64,000 nucleotides of DNA from Mesorhizobium sp. B4-1-3 (GTDB lineage Bacteria; Pseudomonadota; Alphaproteobacteria; Rhizobiales; Rhizobiaceae). Positions 44,719 to 53,248 of this stretch are shown piece by piece. Every line of letters starts with the position of its first letter. The first letter of the stretch is position 1. A model generated the notes under the pieces. That model did not search any database. It was not told the DNA's origin and saw only the letters and a list, made by a program, of their open reading frames with translations. The stretch spans positions 1 through 64,000 of the forward strand of contig NZ_VFTG01000025.1 in assembly GCF_006439355.1 (NCBI RefSeq), in the 5' to 3' direction. The translations under genes were made by a program, and so were the position numbers.

Positions 44719-46638
44719 ATGGCCCTTGCCAATGGTGGTGCAGACGCGGAACCCGCCGACCAATCGAGCCACGCGGAAATCGAGCAGCACAGCACCAAGG
44801 TGCTGATGCTGGGAGCGCTCGGCGTCGTCTATGGCGATATCGGCACCAGCCCGATCTACGCGTTTCGCGAAGCGCTGCATGCTTCCTCAGGCGGCGATGT
44901 CGCCAATCGCGCCGACATTCTGGGCGTGCTGTCGCTGATCATCTGGTCGCTGACCATAACGGTCACCGTCAAATACATCATGTTCGTGCTGCGCGCCGAC
45001 AACCGCGGCGAGGGCGGCGTGCTGTCCTTGATGGCGCTGGCGCGCGGTACCTTCCCGACGCGTTCGGCGGTCGTGCTCGGCATCGGCATCGTGGGAGCAT
45101 CGCTGTTCTTCGGCGACGCGGTCATCACGCCGGCCATCTCCGTGCTGTCGGCGGTCGAAGGCATGAATGTAGTCACGCCTGCCTTTCAGCCCTATGTCGT
45201 GCCGCTGACGCTTCTGATCCTTGCGATGCTGTTTGCGGTCCAGCGCTTCGGCACCGGCGGCGTGGGCCTGGTTTTCGGCCCGGTGACGGCAATCTGGTTC
45301 CTCGCTATCGGCCTGTCCGGTCTCAATCACATCATCGATGATCCGGAAATCCTGTGGGCCATCAGCCCGCATTACATCGTGGCCTTCTTCATCAATTCGC
45401 CTGATGTATCCTTTGTCACCGTCGGCGCGGTGTTCCTGGCCGTCACCGGCGCCGAGGCGCTCTACGCCGACCTCGGCCATTTCGGCCGCAAGCCGATCGT
45501 TCTGGCTTGGCTTGCGATCGTATTTCCCTGCCTGCTTTTGAACTATGCCGGGCAAGGCGCCTATGTGCTCGCCAAGGGCGGCACGGTCGGCCACCCGTTC
45601 TTCGAGATGAACGAGGGCTGGGCGCTCATCCCGATGGTGGTGCTGGCGGCGGCGGCGACGGTCATCGCCAGCCAGGCGGTGATCTCCGGCGCCTACTCGC
45701 TGACCCGGCAGGCCGTGCAGCTCAACATGCTGCCGCGGCTCGAGATCCTGCATACGTCCGAAAAGCAGTCCGGTCAGGTTTATATGCCGCGCGTCAACAT
45801 GCTGCTGGCGCTGGTGGTGATGCTGCTGGTGGTCGGCTTCGGCGAATCCAGCAGGCTCGCCTCGGCCTACGGCATCTCGGTCACCGGCAACATGTTGGTG
45901 ACGACGACGCTGCTGTTCATCGTCATGACCCGCATCTGGAAATGGAACATATGGCCGGCAATCGGCCTGACCGCGGTGTTCGCGCTGATCGACATCGGCT
46001 TCTTCGCCTCCAACATCGTCAAGGTGTTCGAGGGCGGCTGGGCGTCGCTGGCGGTCGCCTTCGCCATCATCCTCGGCATGTGGACCTGGGTGCGCGGCAG
46101 TCGGTACCTGTTCGACAAGACCCGCCGCAACGAGATCCCGCTCGATTTCCTGGCGGCGAATCTTCTGAAGAAAAAACCCCAGCTGGTGTCGGGCACCGCG
46201 GTGTTCCTGACCAGCGATCCGCTGAGCGCGCCGACGGCGCTGATGCACAGCCTCAAGCACTACAAGGTGCTGCACGAAAAGAACGTCATCCTTTCGGTGG
46301 TGACGGCGCCGCAGCCGGTCGTGCCCGACAGCGAGCGCGTGAAGCTGGAGACCGTCAACGAGCTTTTCATGCGCGTGACCCTGACCTTCGGCTATATGGA
46401 GCAGCCCAACATTCCGCGCGCCTTGGCCATCTGCCGCAAGCAGGGCTGGAAGTTCGACATCATGACGACGTCCTTCTTCCTGTCGCGACGCTCGTTGAAG
46501 GCGTCGCCCAATTCCGGCATGCCGGTTTGGCAGGACCGGCTGTTCATAGGCTTGGCGCGAACGGCTGCGGATGCGACGGAGTATTTCCAGATCCCTACCG
46601 GACGCGTGGTGGAGATTGGCACCCAGGTCGCGATCTGA
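44719..46638 (+). CDS. kup: Low-affinity potassium transporter Kup, copy 2
   Basis: A 639-residue paralogue of the gene just upstream, 139 bp away and in the same direction. The start is HSTKVLMLGALGVVYGDIGTSPIYA. GASLFFGDAVITPAISVLSAVEGMNVVTP and IVFPCLLLNYAGQGAYVLAKGG differ from copy 1, while the last 180 or so residues match it without a change. GGAG precedes the ATG at 44719. Tandem Kup copies are common in rhizobia and may act under different conditions. Confidence 0.93.
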   Translation: MALANGGADAEPADQSSHAEIEQHSTKVLMLGALGVVYGDIGTSPIYAFREALHASSGGDVANRADILGVLSLIIWSLTITVTVKYIMFVLRADNRGEGGVLSLMALARGTFPTRSAVVLGIGIVGASLFFGDAVITPAISVLSAVEGMNVVTPAFQPYVVPLTLLILAMLFAVQRFGTGGVGLVFGPVTAIWFLAIGLSGLNHIIDDPEILWAISPHYIVAFFINSPDVSFVTVGAVFLAVTGAEALYADLGHFGRKPIVLAWLAIVFPCLLLNYAGQGAYVLAKGGTVGHPFFEMNEGWALIPMVVLAAAATVIASQAVISGAYSLTRQAVQLNMLPRLEILHTSEKQSGQVYMPRVNMLLALVVMLLVVGFGESSRLASAYGISVTGNMLVTTTLLFIVMTRIWKWNIWPAIGLTAVFALIDIGFFASNIVKVFEGGWASLAVAFAIILGMWTWVRGSRYLFDKTRRNEIPLDFLAANLLKKKPQLVSGTAVFLTSDPLSAPTALMHSLKHYKVLHEKNVILSVVTAPQPVVPDSERVKLETVNELFMRVTLTFGYMEQPNIPRALAICRKQGWKFDIMTTSFFLSRRSLKASPNSGMPVWQDRLFIGLARTAADATEYFQIPTGRVVEIGTQVAI

Positions 46639-46805
46639 CAGACTGCGCCGCATCGGCCGGAGAGTGGCGAAAGCGGGCGGGGCGTGAGCGGCGAGTTGGT
46701 GCTTGCGATCGTCGGGTTTGGCCTTCTCGGCGCTCATTGCATCCTTGCGCTTCCAAAGACGGGTCAGCCTCATCGAGCATCGACAGCTCAAGAAGGCGAA
46801 GTGAA

Positions 46806-46832
46806 GCGCGCCTGAGAAGCTCCCAGGCGCGC
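46806..46832. terminator. Hairpin at the 3' end of the NmrA-like gene
   Basis: GCGCGCCTG (46806-46814) pairs with CAGGCGCGC (46824-46832), in the 200-bp gap between kup copy 2 and the convergent NmrA-like gene. AGTTTT follows on the plus strand. Confidence 0.55.
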
Positions 46833-46838
46833 CAGTTT

Positions 46839-47732
46839 TCAGCCGAGCAAGGCAGTCTTGTTCGCTTCGAGGAACTGCTTCAGCGTCCGCGGCTTGCGGC
46901 CCGAGAGCTTTTCGACGGCATCGGTCACCTCGTCGATGCGGCCGGCGCGGGTGTTGACATCGAAGGAGACGATGATGCGGGCGAAATCCTCGGGAACGCC
47001 TGCCGCCTTGACGCCCTCGGTCAGCGCCTCGTCCGGGAGTTGGATGACCTCCAGCGGCTTGCCGGTCACCTCGCTTACCAGCGCCGCAATCTCGTTTGTC
47101 GTGTAGGCGTGCGGGCCCGTCAGCGTGTAGATGTGGCTTTCCTTGGAGCCGGATGCGAGGCCGGCGGCGATGGCGGCCGCCATGTCGTCGCGCGCGCCGT
47201 GGGCGACGCGTCCGTCGGCGGCCGACGTGTACCACTTGCCCGACGAAATGGCGTGCGGCAGCGACATGAACAGGTTCTCCTGATACCAGCCGTTGCGGAA
47301 GATGGTGTAGGGAATGCCGCTCGCCTTGATCGCCTGCTCGGTGCCGTAGTGATCGCCGGCAAACAGCACCGGCGAGCCCGGCTCGGGATTTGGCATCGAG
47401 GTGTAAAGCAGGTGTGAAACACCCGCAGCCTTGGCCGCCGCCACTGCCGTCTCATGCTGCTTCAGGCGCCGGCCAGTCTTCAGATCGAGGTCGCCGGTCG
47501 AGATGATCAGCACGCGGTCGGCGCCTTCAAATGCCCTCTCCAGCGAGGTCCTGTCGTTGAAGTCGGCGGCCCTGACGCTGATGCCGCGCGCGGCCAGATC
47601 GGCGAGGTTTTCGGGATTGCGGGTAGCGGCGATGATGCTCGATGGCGCAATTTTCTGCGCATCCAGCAAGTGATTGATGACGGCGCGGCCGAGTTGGCCG
47701 GAGGCGCCGGTGACGAGGAGGGTTTCGGTCAT
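46839..47732 (-). CDS. NmrA-like NAD(P)-dependent reductase (QOR2 type)
   Basis: A 297-residue short-chain dehydrogenase-like protein. The Rossmann start is LLVTGASGQLGRAVINHLL; IIAATRNPENLADLAARGISVRAADFND and YTIFRNGWYQENL resemble NADPH:quinone reductase QOR2 and other NmrA proteins. It probably reduces quinones or acts as a redox sensor. It diverges from an HxlR regulator, the usual partner of such genes, with a palindrome between them. Confidence 0.83.
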   Translation of the reverse strand: MTETLLVTGASGQLGRAVINHLLDAQKIAPSSIIAATRNPENLADLAARGISVRAADFNDRTSLERAFEGADRVLIISTGDLDLKTGRRLKQHETAVAAAKAAGVSHLLYTSMPNPEPGSPVLFAGDHYGTEQAIKASGIPYTIFRNGWYQENLFMSLPHAISSGKWYTSAADGRVAHGARDDMAAAIAAGLASGSKESHIYTLTGPHAYTTNEIAALVSEVTGKPLEVIQLPDEALTEGVKAAGVPEDFARIIVSFDVNTRAGRIDEVTDAVEKLSGRKPRTLKQFLEANKTALLG

Positions 47733-47773
47733 GGGAGGGTCCCTAAAATTGTGTCGGAGGCGGATCAGGTGAT

Positions 47774-47790
47774 GGTCTCAAAAAGAGACC
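47774..47790. promoter_or_regulatory. Candidate HxlR operator
   Basis: GGTCTC-AAAAA-GAGACC: perfect 6-bp arms, 42 bp upstream of the NmrA-like start. Symmetry and location fit an HxlR dimer site. Confidence 0.5.
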
Positions 47791-47878
47791 AGCGCTAAAA
47801 TAGGAATTGACCTCAAGCCGTAAAGAAGGCAGTTTTTCGGGAGGTAGGCACAGTCAGGGAACCACCCGGCCGGCCTAA

Positions 47879-47980
47879 AGCGTATCGCGATCTTTCAGGT
47901 TCGCTCCATGCGCTTCAGGTTTTTGTTTTACGCATGTCTTTATCCCGAAACCGGTTCCCGCTTCGGGAGACATGCTTTGG
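47879..47980. repeat. Rhizobial intergenic repeat with hairpin
   Basis: The region contains GCATGTCT (around 47934) facing AGACATGC (around 47969), with CCCGAA/TTCGGG inside. It resembles widespread rhizobial palindromic repeats. It sits just upstream of the HxlR gene and may carry part of its promoter. Confidence 0.5.
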
Positions 47981-48001
47981 TTTCGATGAGCGGATGTCGC
48001 G

Positions 48002-48412
48002 ATGGACAGCAAGATATTCAACCTGAAAGCCAAGCTCGAGGTCTATAAGGCCATGACCGGCGGCGGCAATTTCGCCGATTGCCCGGTTCGCGACGTCATC
48101 CAGGGCATCAGCGGCAAATGGACCTCGCTGCTGGTGATGGCGCTGGCCGAGAAGCCCTATCGCTTCGGCGAACTGCGCCGGCTGGTTCCCGATATCTCGC
48201 AGCGCATGCTGACGCAGACGCTCTACGAGCTGCAGCGCGACGGCTATGTGCATCGCGAAGTTTTCCCGACGAAGCCGCCAAGCGTCGAATACAGCCTCAC
48301 CGATCTTGGGCGCTCGATGTTCCTGCCCCTGCAACAGCTCATTCAATGGGCCGAACTCAATCATGGCGCGGTGCGCGACGCGCGGGCGGCCTTCGATGCC
48401 GCCCAAGGCTGA
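48002..48412 (+). CDS. HxlR-family transcriptional regulator
   Basis: A 136-residue winged-helix regulator. CPVRDVIQGISGKWTSLLVMALAEKPYRFGELRRLVPDISQRMLTQTLYELQRDGYV is the family core, with the conserved N-terminal cysteine that in relatives senses aldehydes or oxidants. PPSVEYSLTDLGRSM is the wing. It probably controls the divergent NmrA-like gene. The flavin hydroxylase gene follows 83 bp downstream on the same strand. Confidence 0.88.
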   Translation: MDSKIFNLKAKLEVYKAMTGGGNFADCPVRDVIQGISGKWTSLLVMALAEKPYRFGELRRLVPDISQRMLTQTLYELQRDGYVHREVFPTKPPSVEYSLTDLGRSMFLPLQQLIQWAELNHGAVRDARAAFDAAQG

Positions 48413-48495
48413 TTTCTGGATATAAGCGTCAAAGCGCCCGATTGATCCGGCGCGTTCCACGCGGGATTGTCCCCGCCGGTTCGGGTTGGGGGACG

Positions 48496-49725
48496 ATGGG
48501 CAAGTCTTACGAGATCGCGATTGCCGGCGCTGGTCCGGCCGGGCTGGCGGCGGCGCTTTACCTCAAGCGAGCCGGGCACAAGGTCACCGTTTTCGAGCGT
48601 TTCGACGCGCCGAAACCTGTCGGTTCCGGCCTCATCCTGCAACCGACCGGGCTGACCGTGCTCGCCGATCTCGGCCTGCTCGACGAGATGCTTTCGCTCG
48701 GCAGCCGCATCGAACGGCTGCACGGCACCGATGCCCAGACCGGACGCACGGTGCTCGAGGTCCGCTACGACGCGCTGCGCGGCCGCCGCTTCGGCCTTGC
48801 CGTGCATCGTGCGGCGCTGTTCGGCGCGCTCCACCGCGCCGCCTTGCGCGAAGCGATCGCCATCGAAACCAATCTCGAAGTCGAGACGCCGGAGACGGCC
48901 GAGCGCGCGACGCTGGTTTGCGCCAACGGCAAGCGGCTCGGGCCTTTCGACCTGATCGTCGATGCCAGCGGCGCGCGCTCGAAACTGCGGCACTATCTCG
49001 GCGATGCCGCCATGCCGCGACCGCTCGCCTATGGCGCATTCTGGGCGTCGCTCGGCTGGCGGGGCGGCTTCGACAAAAGCGCGCTGCTGCAGCGCTACGA
49101 CAAGGCAAGCATCATGGTCGGCGTGCTGCCGATCGGCCGGCCCGAGCCCAGCGCGCAAGACATGGCGGCCTTCTTCTGGAGCCTCAAGCCGGCCGACGCC
49201 GAACGCGTAAAGGCCGAGGGGCTCGAAGCATGGAAGGCGAGGGTGGTTGCGGTATGGCCTGAATGCGAGGTCTTCACCGACCAGATCGATAGTTTCGAGC
49301 AGCTCTCGCTCGCGCGCTACGGCCATCACACGATGAAACGACCGGCCGGCCGGCGGCTTGCCGTCATCGGCGACGCCGCGCATTCGACCAGTCCGCAGCT
49401 CGGCCAAGGCGCGAACATGGCGCTGCTCGACGCGGCCGCGCTCAGCCATGCGCTGGCGCGGACGAACGGTATCGATGAAGCGCTGGAGACCTATGCGAGC
49501 GCACGCCGTTGGCACGTGCGCGTATTCCAGGCGCTGTCGTTGTCGCTGACGCCGTTCTATCAATCGGACTCCGCAGCCTTGCCCTTTGTCCGCGACCGCA
49601 TGGTGGCGGGACTGGCGCGAATTCCGCCGGGGCCGCAATTCCTCGCCGCCATGGTCGCGGGAACCGTGATCGACCCGTTCAAGCGGATCGGGCTTGCGGA
49701 GTTTCAATGGCCTGCAGTCGGATGA
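48496..49725 (+). CDS. FAD-dependent aromatic monooxygenase-like protein
   Basis: A 409-residue flavoprotein of the p-hydroxybenzoate hydroxylase/UbiH class. The FAD sites are IAIAGAGPAGLAAALYLKRAGHKVTVFERF near the N-terminus, LIVDASGARSKLR in the middle and RLAVIGDAAHSTSPQLGQGANMALLDAAAL. The substrate is not evident. I start at the ATG at 48496 (GGGGGAC upstream). The last 47 bp overlap the convergent GST gene. Confidence 0.85.
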   Translation: MGKSYEIAIAGAGPAGLAAALYLKRAGHKVTVFERFDAPKPVGSGLILQPTGLTVLADLGLLDEMLSLGSRIERLHGTDAQTGRTVLEVRYDALRGRRFGLAVHRAALFGALHRAALREAIAIETNLEVETPETAERATLVCANGKRLGPFDLIVDASGARSKLRHYLGDAAMPRPLAYGAFWASLGWRGGFDKSALLQRYDKASIMVGVLPIGRPEPSAQDMAAFFWSLKPADAERVKAEGLEAWKARVVAVWPECEVFTDQIDSFEQLSLARYGHHTMKRPAGRRLAVIGDAAHSTSPQLGQGANMALLDAAALSHALARTNGIDEALETYASARRWHVRVFQALSLSLTPFYQSDSAALPFVRDRMVAGLARIPPGPQFLAAMVAGTVIDPFKRIGLAEFQWPAVG

Positions 49726-50398
49726 TCCCGGACAGGTAAGATCCTCTTGCCCGCAGGAAGGCATGCAGCCGCTGCGGATAGTCCGCGCCGACCGCCTTCT
49801 TGACCGATTGCCGCCTGCTCAAGGCCGCGCGCCATGCCTGGGCGAGCGGCTTGCCGTCGAGAATGCCGAAATCGCCGATGCGGTCAAACGTGTCGATATA
49901 GCGGAAGACCGGCCCGTAGACGGCATCGACCAGCGAGAAGCGCTCGCCGGCGAACCATGGGCCGCTTTGCCTTGCCGACAGTTCCGCCTCCACACGCGCG
50001 AACATATCGGACAAGCCTCTGCTTTCGTGGAGGAAAGCGGCTTCGTCGGCAGCGGAATAGAAGCGGCCGATGGCGTTGAGGATGGCCGAGCCGAATTCGA
50101 TCCAGGCGCGATGGCTGGCTCGCGCCAGCGGATCGGCCGGGTGCAAGGGATTGGCCTCGGTCTCCTCGAGGAATTCGAGGATGACGGCGGATTCGAAGAT
50201 CACCTCCTCCCAAGCGTCGTCCCGGACGCGGAGCAGCGGCACCTTGCCGAGCGGCGAGATCGCCTTGAACCATTCCGGCTTGTCGGAAAGGTCGACATAG
50301 ACCCGCTCGAACGCCACACTTTTTTCAACGAGCGCAATCGCGGCGCGCTGGACATAGGGGCACAGGTGATGGCTGACGAGGGTGAGGCCGGCGGTCAT
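49679..50398 (-). CDS. Glutathione S-transferase family protein
   Basis: A 239-residue GST. The N-terminal thioredoxin-like domain has LVSHHLCPYVQRAAIALVEKSVAFERVYVDLSDKPEWFKAISPLGKVPLL and the glutathione-binding ESAVILEFLEE. CPYV suggests an omega-like cysteine active site. The ATG at 50398 has GGGAGAG upstream; it overlaps the Rieske gene end, so the two are co-transcribed under the MarR-type palindromes at 50721-50781. Confidence 0.87.
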   Translation of the reverse strand: MTAGLTLVSHHLCPYVQRAAIALVEKSVAFERVYVDLSDKPEWFKAISPLGKVPLLRVRDDAWEEVIFESAVILEFLEETEANPLHPADPLARASHRAWIEFGSAILNAIGRFYSAADEAAFLHESRGLSDMFARVEAELSARQSGPWFAGERFSLVDAVYGPVFRYIDTFDRIGDFGILDGKPLAQAWRAALSRRQSVKKAVGADYPQRLHAFLRARGSYLSGIIRLQAIETPQARSA

Positions 50399-50399
50399 C

Positions 50400-50705
50400 T
50401 CACTCTCCCCAGACATAGTTCAGCGCGCCGTCTTCGACGCGTGTCGACAGGAACATCAGGCGGGATCCCTTCGGCGCCGGCCCTTCGAGACGCTCGCCAT
50501 TATCCATGTCGAATTTCGCGCCATGCCATTGGCAGACGAAAGCGCCGTCCTTGCAGTCCAGTGGTCCGCCGAAATGCAGGCAGGCATTGGCCGCCGCGCG
50601 GATGCGCCCGCCGCTGCGCCAGACATGAACCTCGCGGCCAAAGAAGGGCGCGACCAGGCTGCCGGTCTGCGGGACATCGGCGATCTTGCAGATTTCATGT
50701 TTCAT
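50400..50705 (-). CDS. Rieske [2Fe-2S] ferredoxin-like protein
   Basis: A 101-residue Rieske protein. The cluster ligands are CLH (in NACLHFGGPLDCKDG) and CQWH (in FVCQWHGAKFD), giving C-x-H...C-x-x-H. Size and lack of a catalytic domain point to an electron-transfer ferredoxin, as in aromatic dioxygenase systems or NirD-like proteins. No oxygenase subunit is adjacent; the flavin hydroxylase is nearby on the other strand. First gene of the operon with GST. Confidence 0.87.
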   Translation of the reverse strand: MKHEICKIADVPQTGSLVAPFFGREVHVWRSGGRIRAAANACLHFGGPLDCKDGAFVCQWHGAKFDMDNGERLEGPAPKGSRLMFLSTRVEDGALNYVWGE

Positions 50706-50720
50706 CGGAAACTCCTTATC

Positions 50721-50781
50721 GATGCAATTGCATCTATATGGATGCAATTGCATTGATGGTCAAGCTTGATGCAATTGCATC
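50721..50781. promoter_or_regulatory. Three copies of the palindrome GATGCAATTGCATC
   Basis: Copies at 50721-50734 (perfect), 50741-50754 (last base T) and 50768-50781 (perfect). Centre spacings are 20 and 27 bp. All lie in the 95-bp gap between the Rieske-GST operon and the MarR gene, as expected of cooperative operator sites for that MarR protein. Confidence 0.8.
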
Positions 50782-50800
50782 TATCCACTAGGCTGCGCCG

Positions 50801-51256
50801 ATGACGAAGAAATTCCCGTCGCCCGAAGCCATCGCCGCCTGGGCGCGCCTCGTGCGTGTCTCGCGCCAACTGGTCGAGAGGACAGAGGACGCGCTGAAGG
50901 CAAACGGCCTGCCGCCGCTCGCCTGGTATGACGTGCTGCATGAGCTCGCAGAGGCGGGCGAGGGAGGCCTCAGGCCGTTCGAACTGATCGATCGCATCCT
51001 GTTGGCGCAGTATAGCGTCTCAAGGCTGCTGGCCCGGCTGGAGGCGGATGGCCTGGTGGAAAAGCTGCCTGTTTCGGATGATGGCCGGGGCCAGACCGTG
51101 CGTATCACGACAAGCGGCCGGGAAATGCGCCGCCGCATCTGGGCGGTCTATGGCGCTTCGATCGCGGACCAAATGGGCGACAAGCTTTCAGCCCAGGACC
51201 TGAAGACATTGGCCAGCCTGCTCGGACGGCTACGCAATCCGCCGATTAGCGATTAG
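50801..51256 (+). CDS. MarR-family regulator of the Rieske-GST operon
   Basis: A 151-residue MarR protein: LAWYDVLHELAEAGEGGLRPFELIDRILLAQYSVSRLLARLEADGLVEKLPVSDDGRGQTVRITTSGREM contains the recognition helix and wing. It faces the Rieske-GST operon across three identical palindromes, so autoregulation and control of that operon are likely. The inducer is probably an aromatic or electrophilic compound (inference). Confidence 0.88.
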   Translation: MTKKFPSPEAIAAWARLVRVSRQLVERTEDALKANGLPPLAWYDVLHELAEAGEGGLRPFELIDRILLAQYSVSRLLARLEADGLVEKLPVSDDGRGQTVRITTSGREMRRRIWAVYGASIADQMGDKLSAQDLKTLASLLGRLRNPPISD

Positions 51257-51337
51257 CTGACGAGCCTTTCGCCGGTTCGCGGGGTCATTTTTCGCAGCAG
51301 CCCCTTGCATCGGAAACCGGAATGCGCAATAAGCCGA

Positions 51338-51352
51338 ACCGTAACGTACGGT
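51338..51352. promoter_or_regulatory. Candidate TetR operator ACCGTA-ACG-TACGGT
   Basis: Perfect 6-bp arms, 35 bp upstream of the TetR start codon. Typical size and place for TetR autoregulation. Confidence 0.5.
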
Positions 51353-51386
51353 ACGCATCAGGGCGACCGGAAGAGCGGAAAAGATC

Positions 51387-52040
51387 GTGCTGCAGGCAGG
51401 CGCCGACATCGATACAAGCGAAACGCTGACGGAGCGCCAGCAGGCCGTTCTGGATGCGGCGCTTCGCCTGTTGGTCGAGGAGGGCGACAACCTTACCATG
51501 ACCGCGGTGGCGCGGCGGGCAAGCTGCTCCAAGGAAACGCTCTACAAATGGTTCGGCGACCGCGACGGCTTGCTGACGGCGACGGTGCAGTGGCAGGCCT
51601 CGAAGGTGCGTGTGACACCGGTCGATCGCAAGGGACTCGACCTCGCGTCGCTGACGGCGAGCCTCGAACGCTTCGCCTCCGACTGGCTCAAGGTGATCTC
51701 CAGCGATACGTCGATCGCCCTCAACCGCGTGGCGGTCGGCCATGCCGGGTCCGGGAAAGATGACCTCGGCGCCATCGTGCTGCAGAATGGCCGCTTCGCG
51801 CTTGCCAGACGCCTGAAGCCGGTGCTGGAAGCCGGCCGGCAGGCAGGACTGCTCGATTTCGAGGACGCCGAGATGGCGTTCCGGACCTTTTTCGGCCTGG
51901 TCGGCCGCGACGTGCAGATCCGTCTGCTGCTCGGCGACCGGGTGGAATTGACTGAGGCAGCGATCGGCGGCGATGCCCGCCGCGCGACGCAGCAGTTTCT
52001 CGCTCTCTTCGGAGCAAACAACCGGCTGCAAAGCCTCTGA
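51387..52040 (+). CDS. TetR-family regulator upstream of ilvC
   Basis: A 217-residue TetR protein. The helix-turn-helix is LTERQQAVLDAALRLLVEEGDNLTMTAVARRASCSKETLYKWFGDRDGLLTATVQWQ, and a C-terminal effector domain follows. The start is a GTG at 51387. It ends only 25 bp before ilvC on the same strand, with no terminator visible, so readthrough into ilvC is likely. It might tie ilvC to an unknown signal. Confidence 0.83.
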   Translation: MLQAGADIDTSETLTERQQAVLDAALRLLVEEGDNLTMTAVARRASCSKETLYKWFGDRDGLLTATVQWQASKVRVTPVDRKGLDLASLTASLERFASDWLKVISSDTSIALNRVAVGHAGSGKDDLGAIVLQNGRFALARRLKPVLEAGRQAGLLDFEDAEMAFRTFFGLVGRDVQIRLLLGDRVELTEAAIGGDARRATQQFLALFGANNRLQSL

Positions 52041-52065
52041 TCTTCAAAAGGGAAGGAAGACCAAA

Positions 52066-53085
52066 ATGCGAGTCTATTACGATCGTGACGCCGATCTCAA
52101 TCTGATCAAGGGCAAGAAAGTCGCCATCATCGGCTATGGCAGCCAGGGCCGGGCGCATGCGCTCAACCTCAAGGATTCCGGCGTCAAGGAGATCGCCATC
52201 GGTCTCAAGGCCGGCTCGGCGACCGCGAAGAAGGTCGAGGCCGACGGGCTCAAGGTGATGAGCGTGGCGGACGCCGCCAAATGGGCCGACCTGATGATGA
52301 TGGCGACGCCCGACGAATTGCAGGCCGACATCTACAAAAACGAGATCGCGCCGAACATCCGCGACGGCGCAGCGATCGCCTTCGCGCACGGCCTCAACGT
52401 GCATTTCGGCCTGATCGAGCCCAAGGCCTCGGTCGACGTCGTCATGATCGCGCCGAAGGGTCCGGGCCACACCGTGCGCGGCGAATACCAGAAGGGCGGC
52501 GGCGTGCCGTGCCTGGTCGCCGTCAACCAGGACGCTTCGGGCAACGCGCTCGACCTCGCGCTCTCCTATGCCTGCGGCGTCGGCGGCGGCCGTTCGGGCA
52601 TCATCGAGACCAATTTCCGCGAGGAATGCGAGACCGATCTGTTCGGCGAGCAGGTTGTGCTGTGCGGCGGCCTGGTCGAGCTGATCCGTGCCGGTTTCGA
52701 GACGCTGGTGGAAGCCGGCTACGCGCCGGAAATGGCGTATTTCGAGTGCCTGCACGAAGTGAAGCTGATCGTCGACCTGATCTATGAAGGCGGCATCGCC
52801 AACATGAACTACTCGATCTCGAACACCGCCGAATGGGGCGAGTACGTCTCGGGTCCGCGCATCATCACCGCCGAGACCAAGGCGGAGATGAAGCGCATCC
52901 TGAAGGATATCCAGACCGGCAAGTTCACCTCGGAATGGATGCAGGAATACCGGGCCGGCCTGTCGCGCTTCAAGGGCATCCGCCGCAACAACGACAGCCA
53001 CCAAATCGAGGAAGTCGGCGCGAAGCTGCGCGCCATGATGCCGTGGATCGCCAAGAACAAGCTGGTCGACAAAGCCAAGAACTGA
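52066..53085 (+). CDS. ilvC: Ketol-acid reductoisomerase
   Basis: IlvC makes dihydroxy-isovalerate or dihydroxy-methylvalerate from the acetolactate products, using NADPH and Mg2+. The 339-residue class I enzyme starts MRVYYDRDADLNLIKGKKVAIIGYGSQGRAHALNLKDSG, the Rossmann nucleotide site. The C-terminal knotted domain holds the metal ligands (ETDLFGEQVVLCGGL, EVKLIVDLIYEGG). RBS AAGGGAAGGA precedes the ATG. ilvB and ilvH lie 20 kb upstream. Confidence 0.96.
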   Translation: MRVYYDRDADLNLIKGKKVAIIGYGSQGRAHALNLKDSGVKEIAIGLKAGSATAKKVEADGLKVMSVADAAKWADLMMMATPDELQADIYKNEIAPNIRDGAAIAFAHGLNVHFGLIEPKASVDVVMIAPKGPGHTVRGEYQKGGGVPCLVAVNQDASGNALDLALSYACGVGGGRSGIIETNFREECETDLFGEQVVLCGGLVELIRAGFETLVEAGYAPEMAYFECLHEVKLIVDLIYEGGIANMNYSISNTAEWGEYVSGPRIITAETKAEMKRILKDIQTGKFTSEWMQEYRAGLSRFKGIRRNNDSHQIEEVGAKLRAMMPWIAKNKLVDKAKN

Positions 53086-53194
53086 GGGCGATCCACGTCT
53101 TGCCTGCGCGTACCCGGCTGTGCCCTGCGGTCGCGCGGGTGATCGTCAACAAGGCGAAGAAACTAATTCTCGATTTAGCTGCGCATCTCACGAG

Positions 53195-53224
53195 GCCGGC
53201 GGAGCAATCCGTCGGCTTTGTTTT
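53195..53224 (+). terminator. Rho-independent terminator after ilvC
   Basis: GCCGGCGGA-GCAA-TCCGTCGGC (one G-T pair) followed by TTTGTTTT. It lies 110 bp after the ilvC stop and before the convergent PilZ gene. Confidence 0.8.
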
Positions 53225-53248
53225 ACCAGTCAGGCCGGTCGATGGGGC

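Noticed and set aside
44887..47235. A 782-codon open frame on the minus strand
   Set aside because: It lies antisense to the well-supported kup copy 2 and the region after it, has no recognisable domain, and is the usual high-GC shadow frame.
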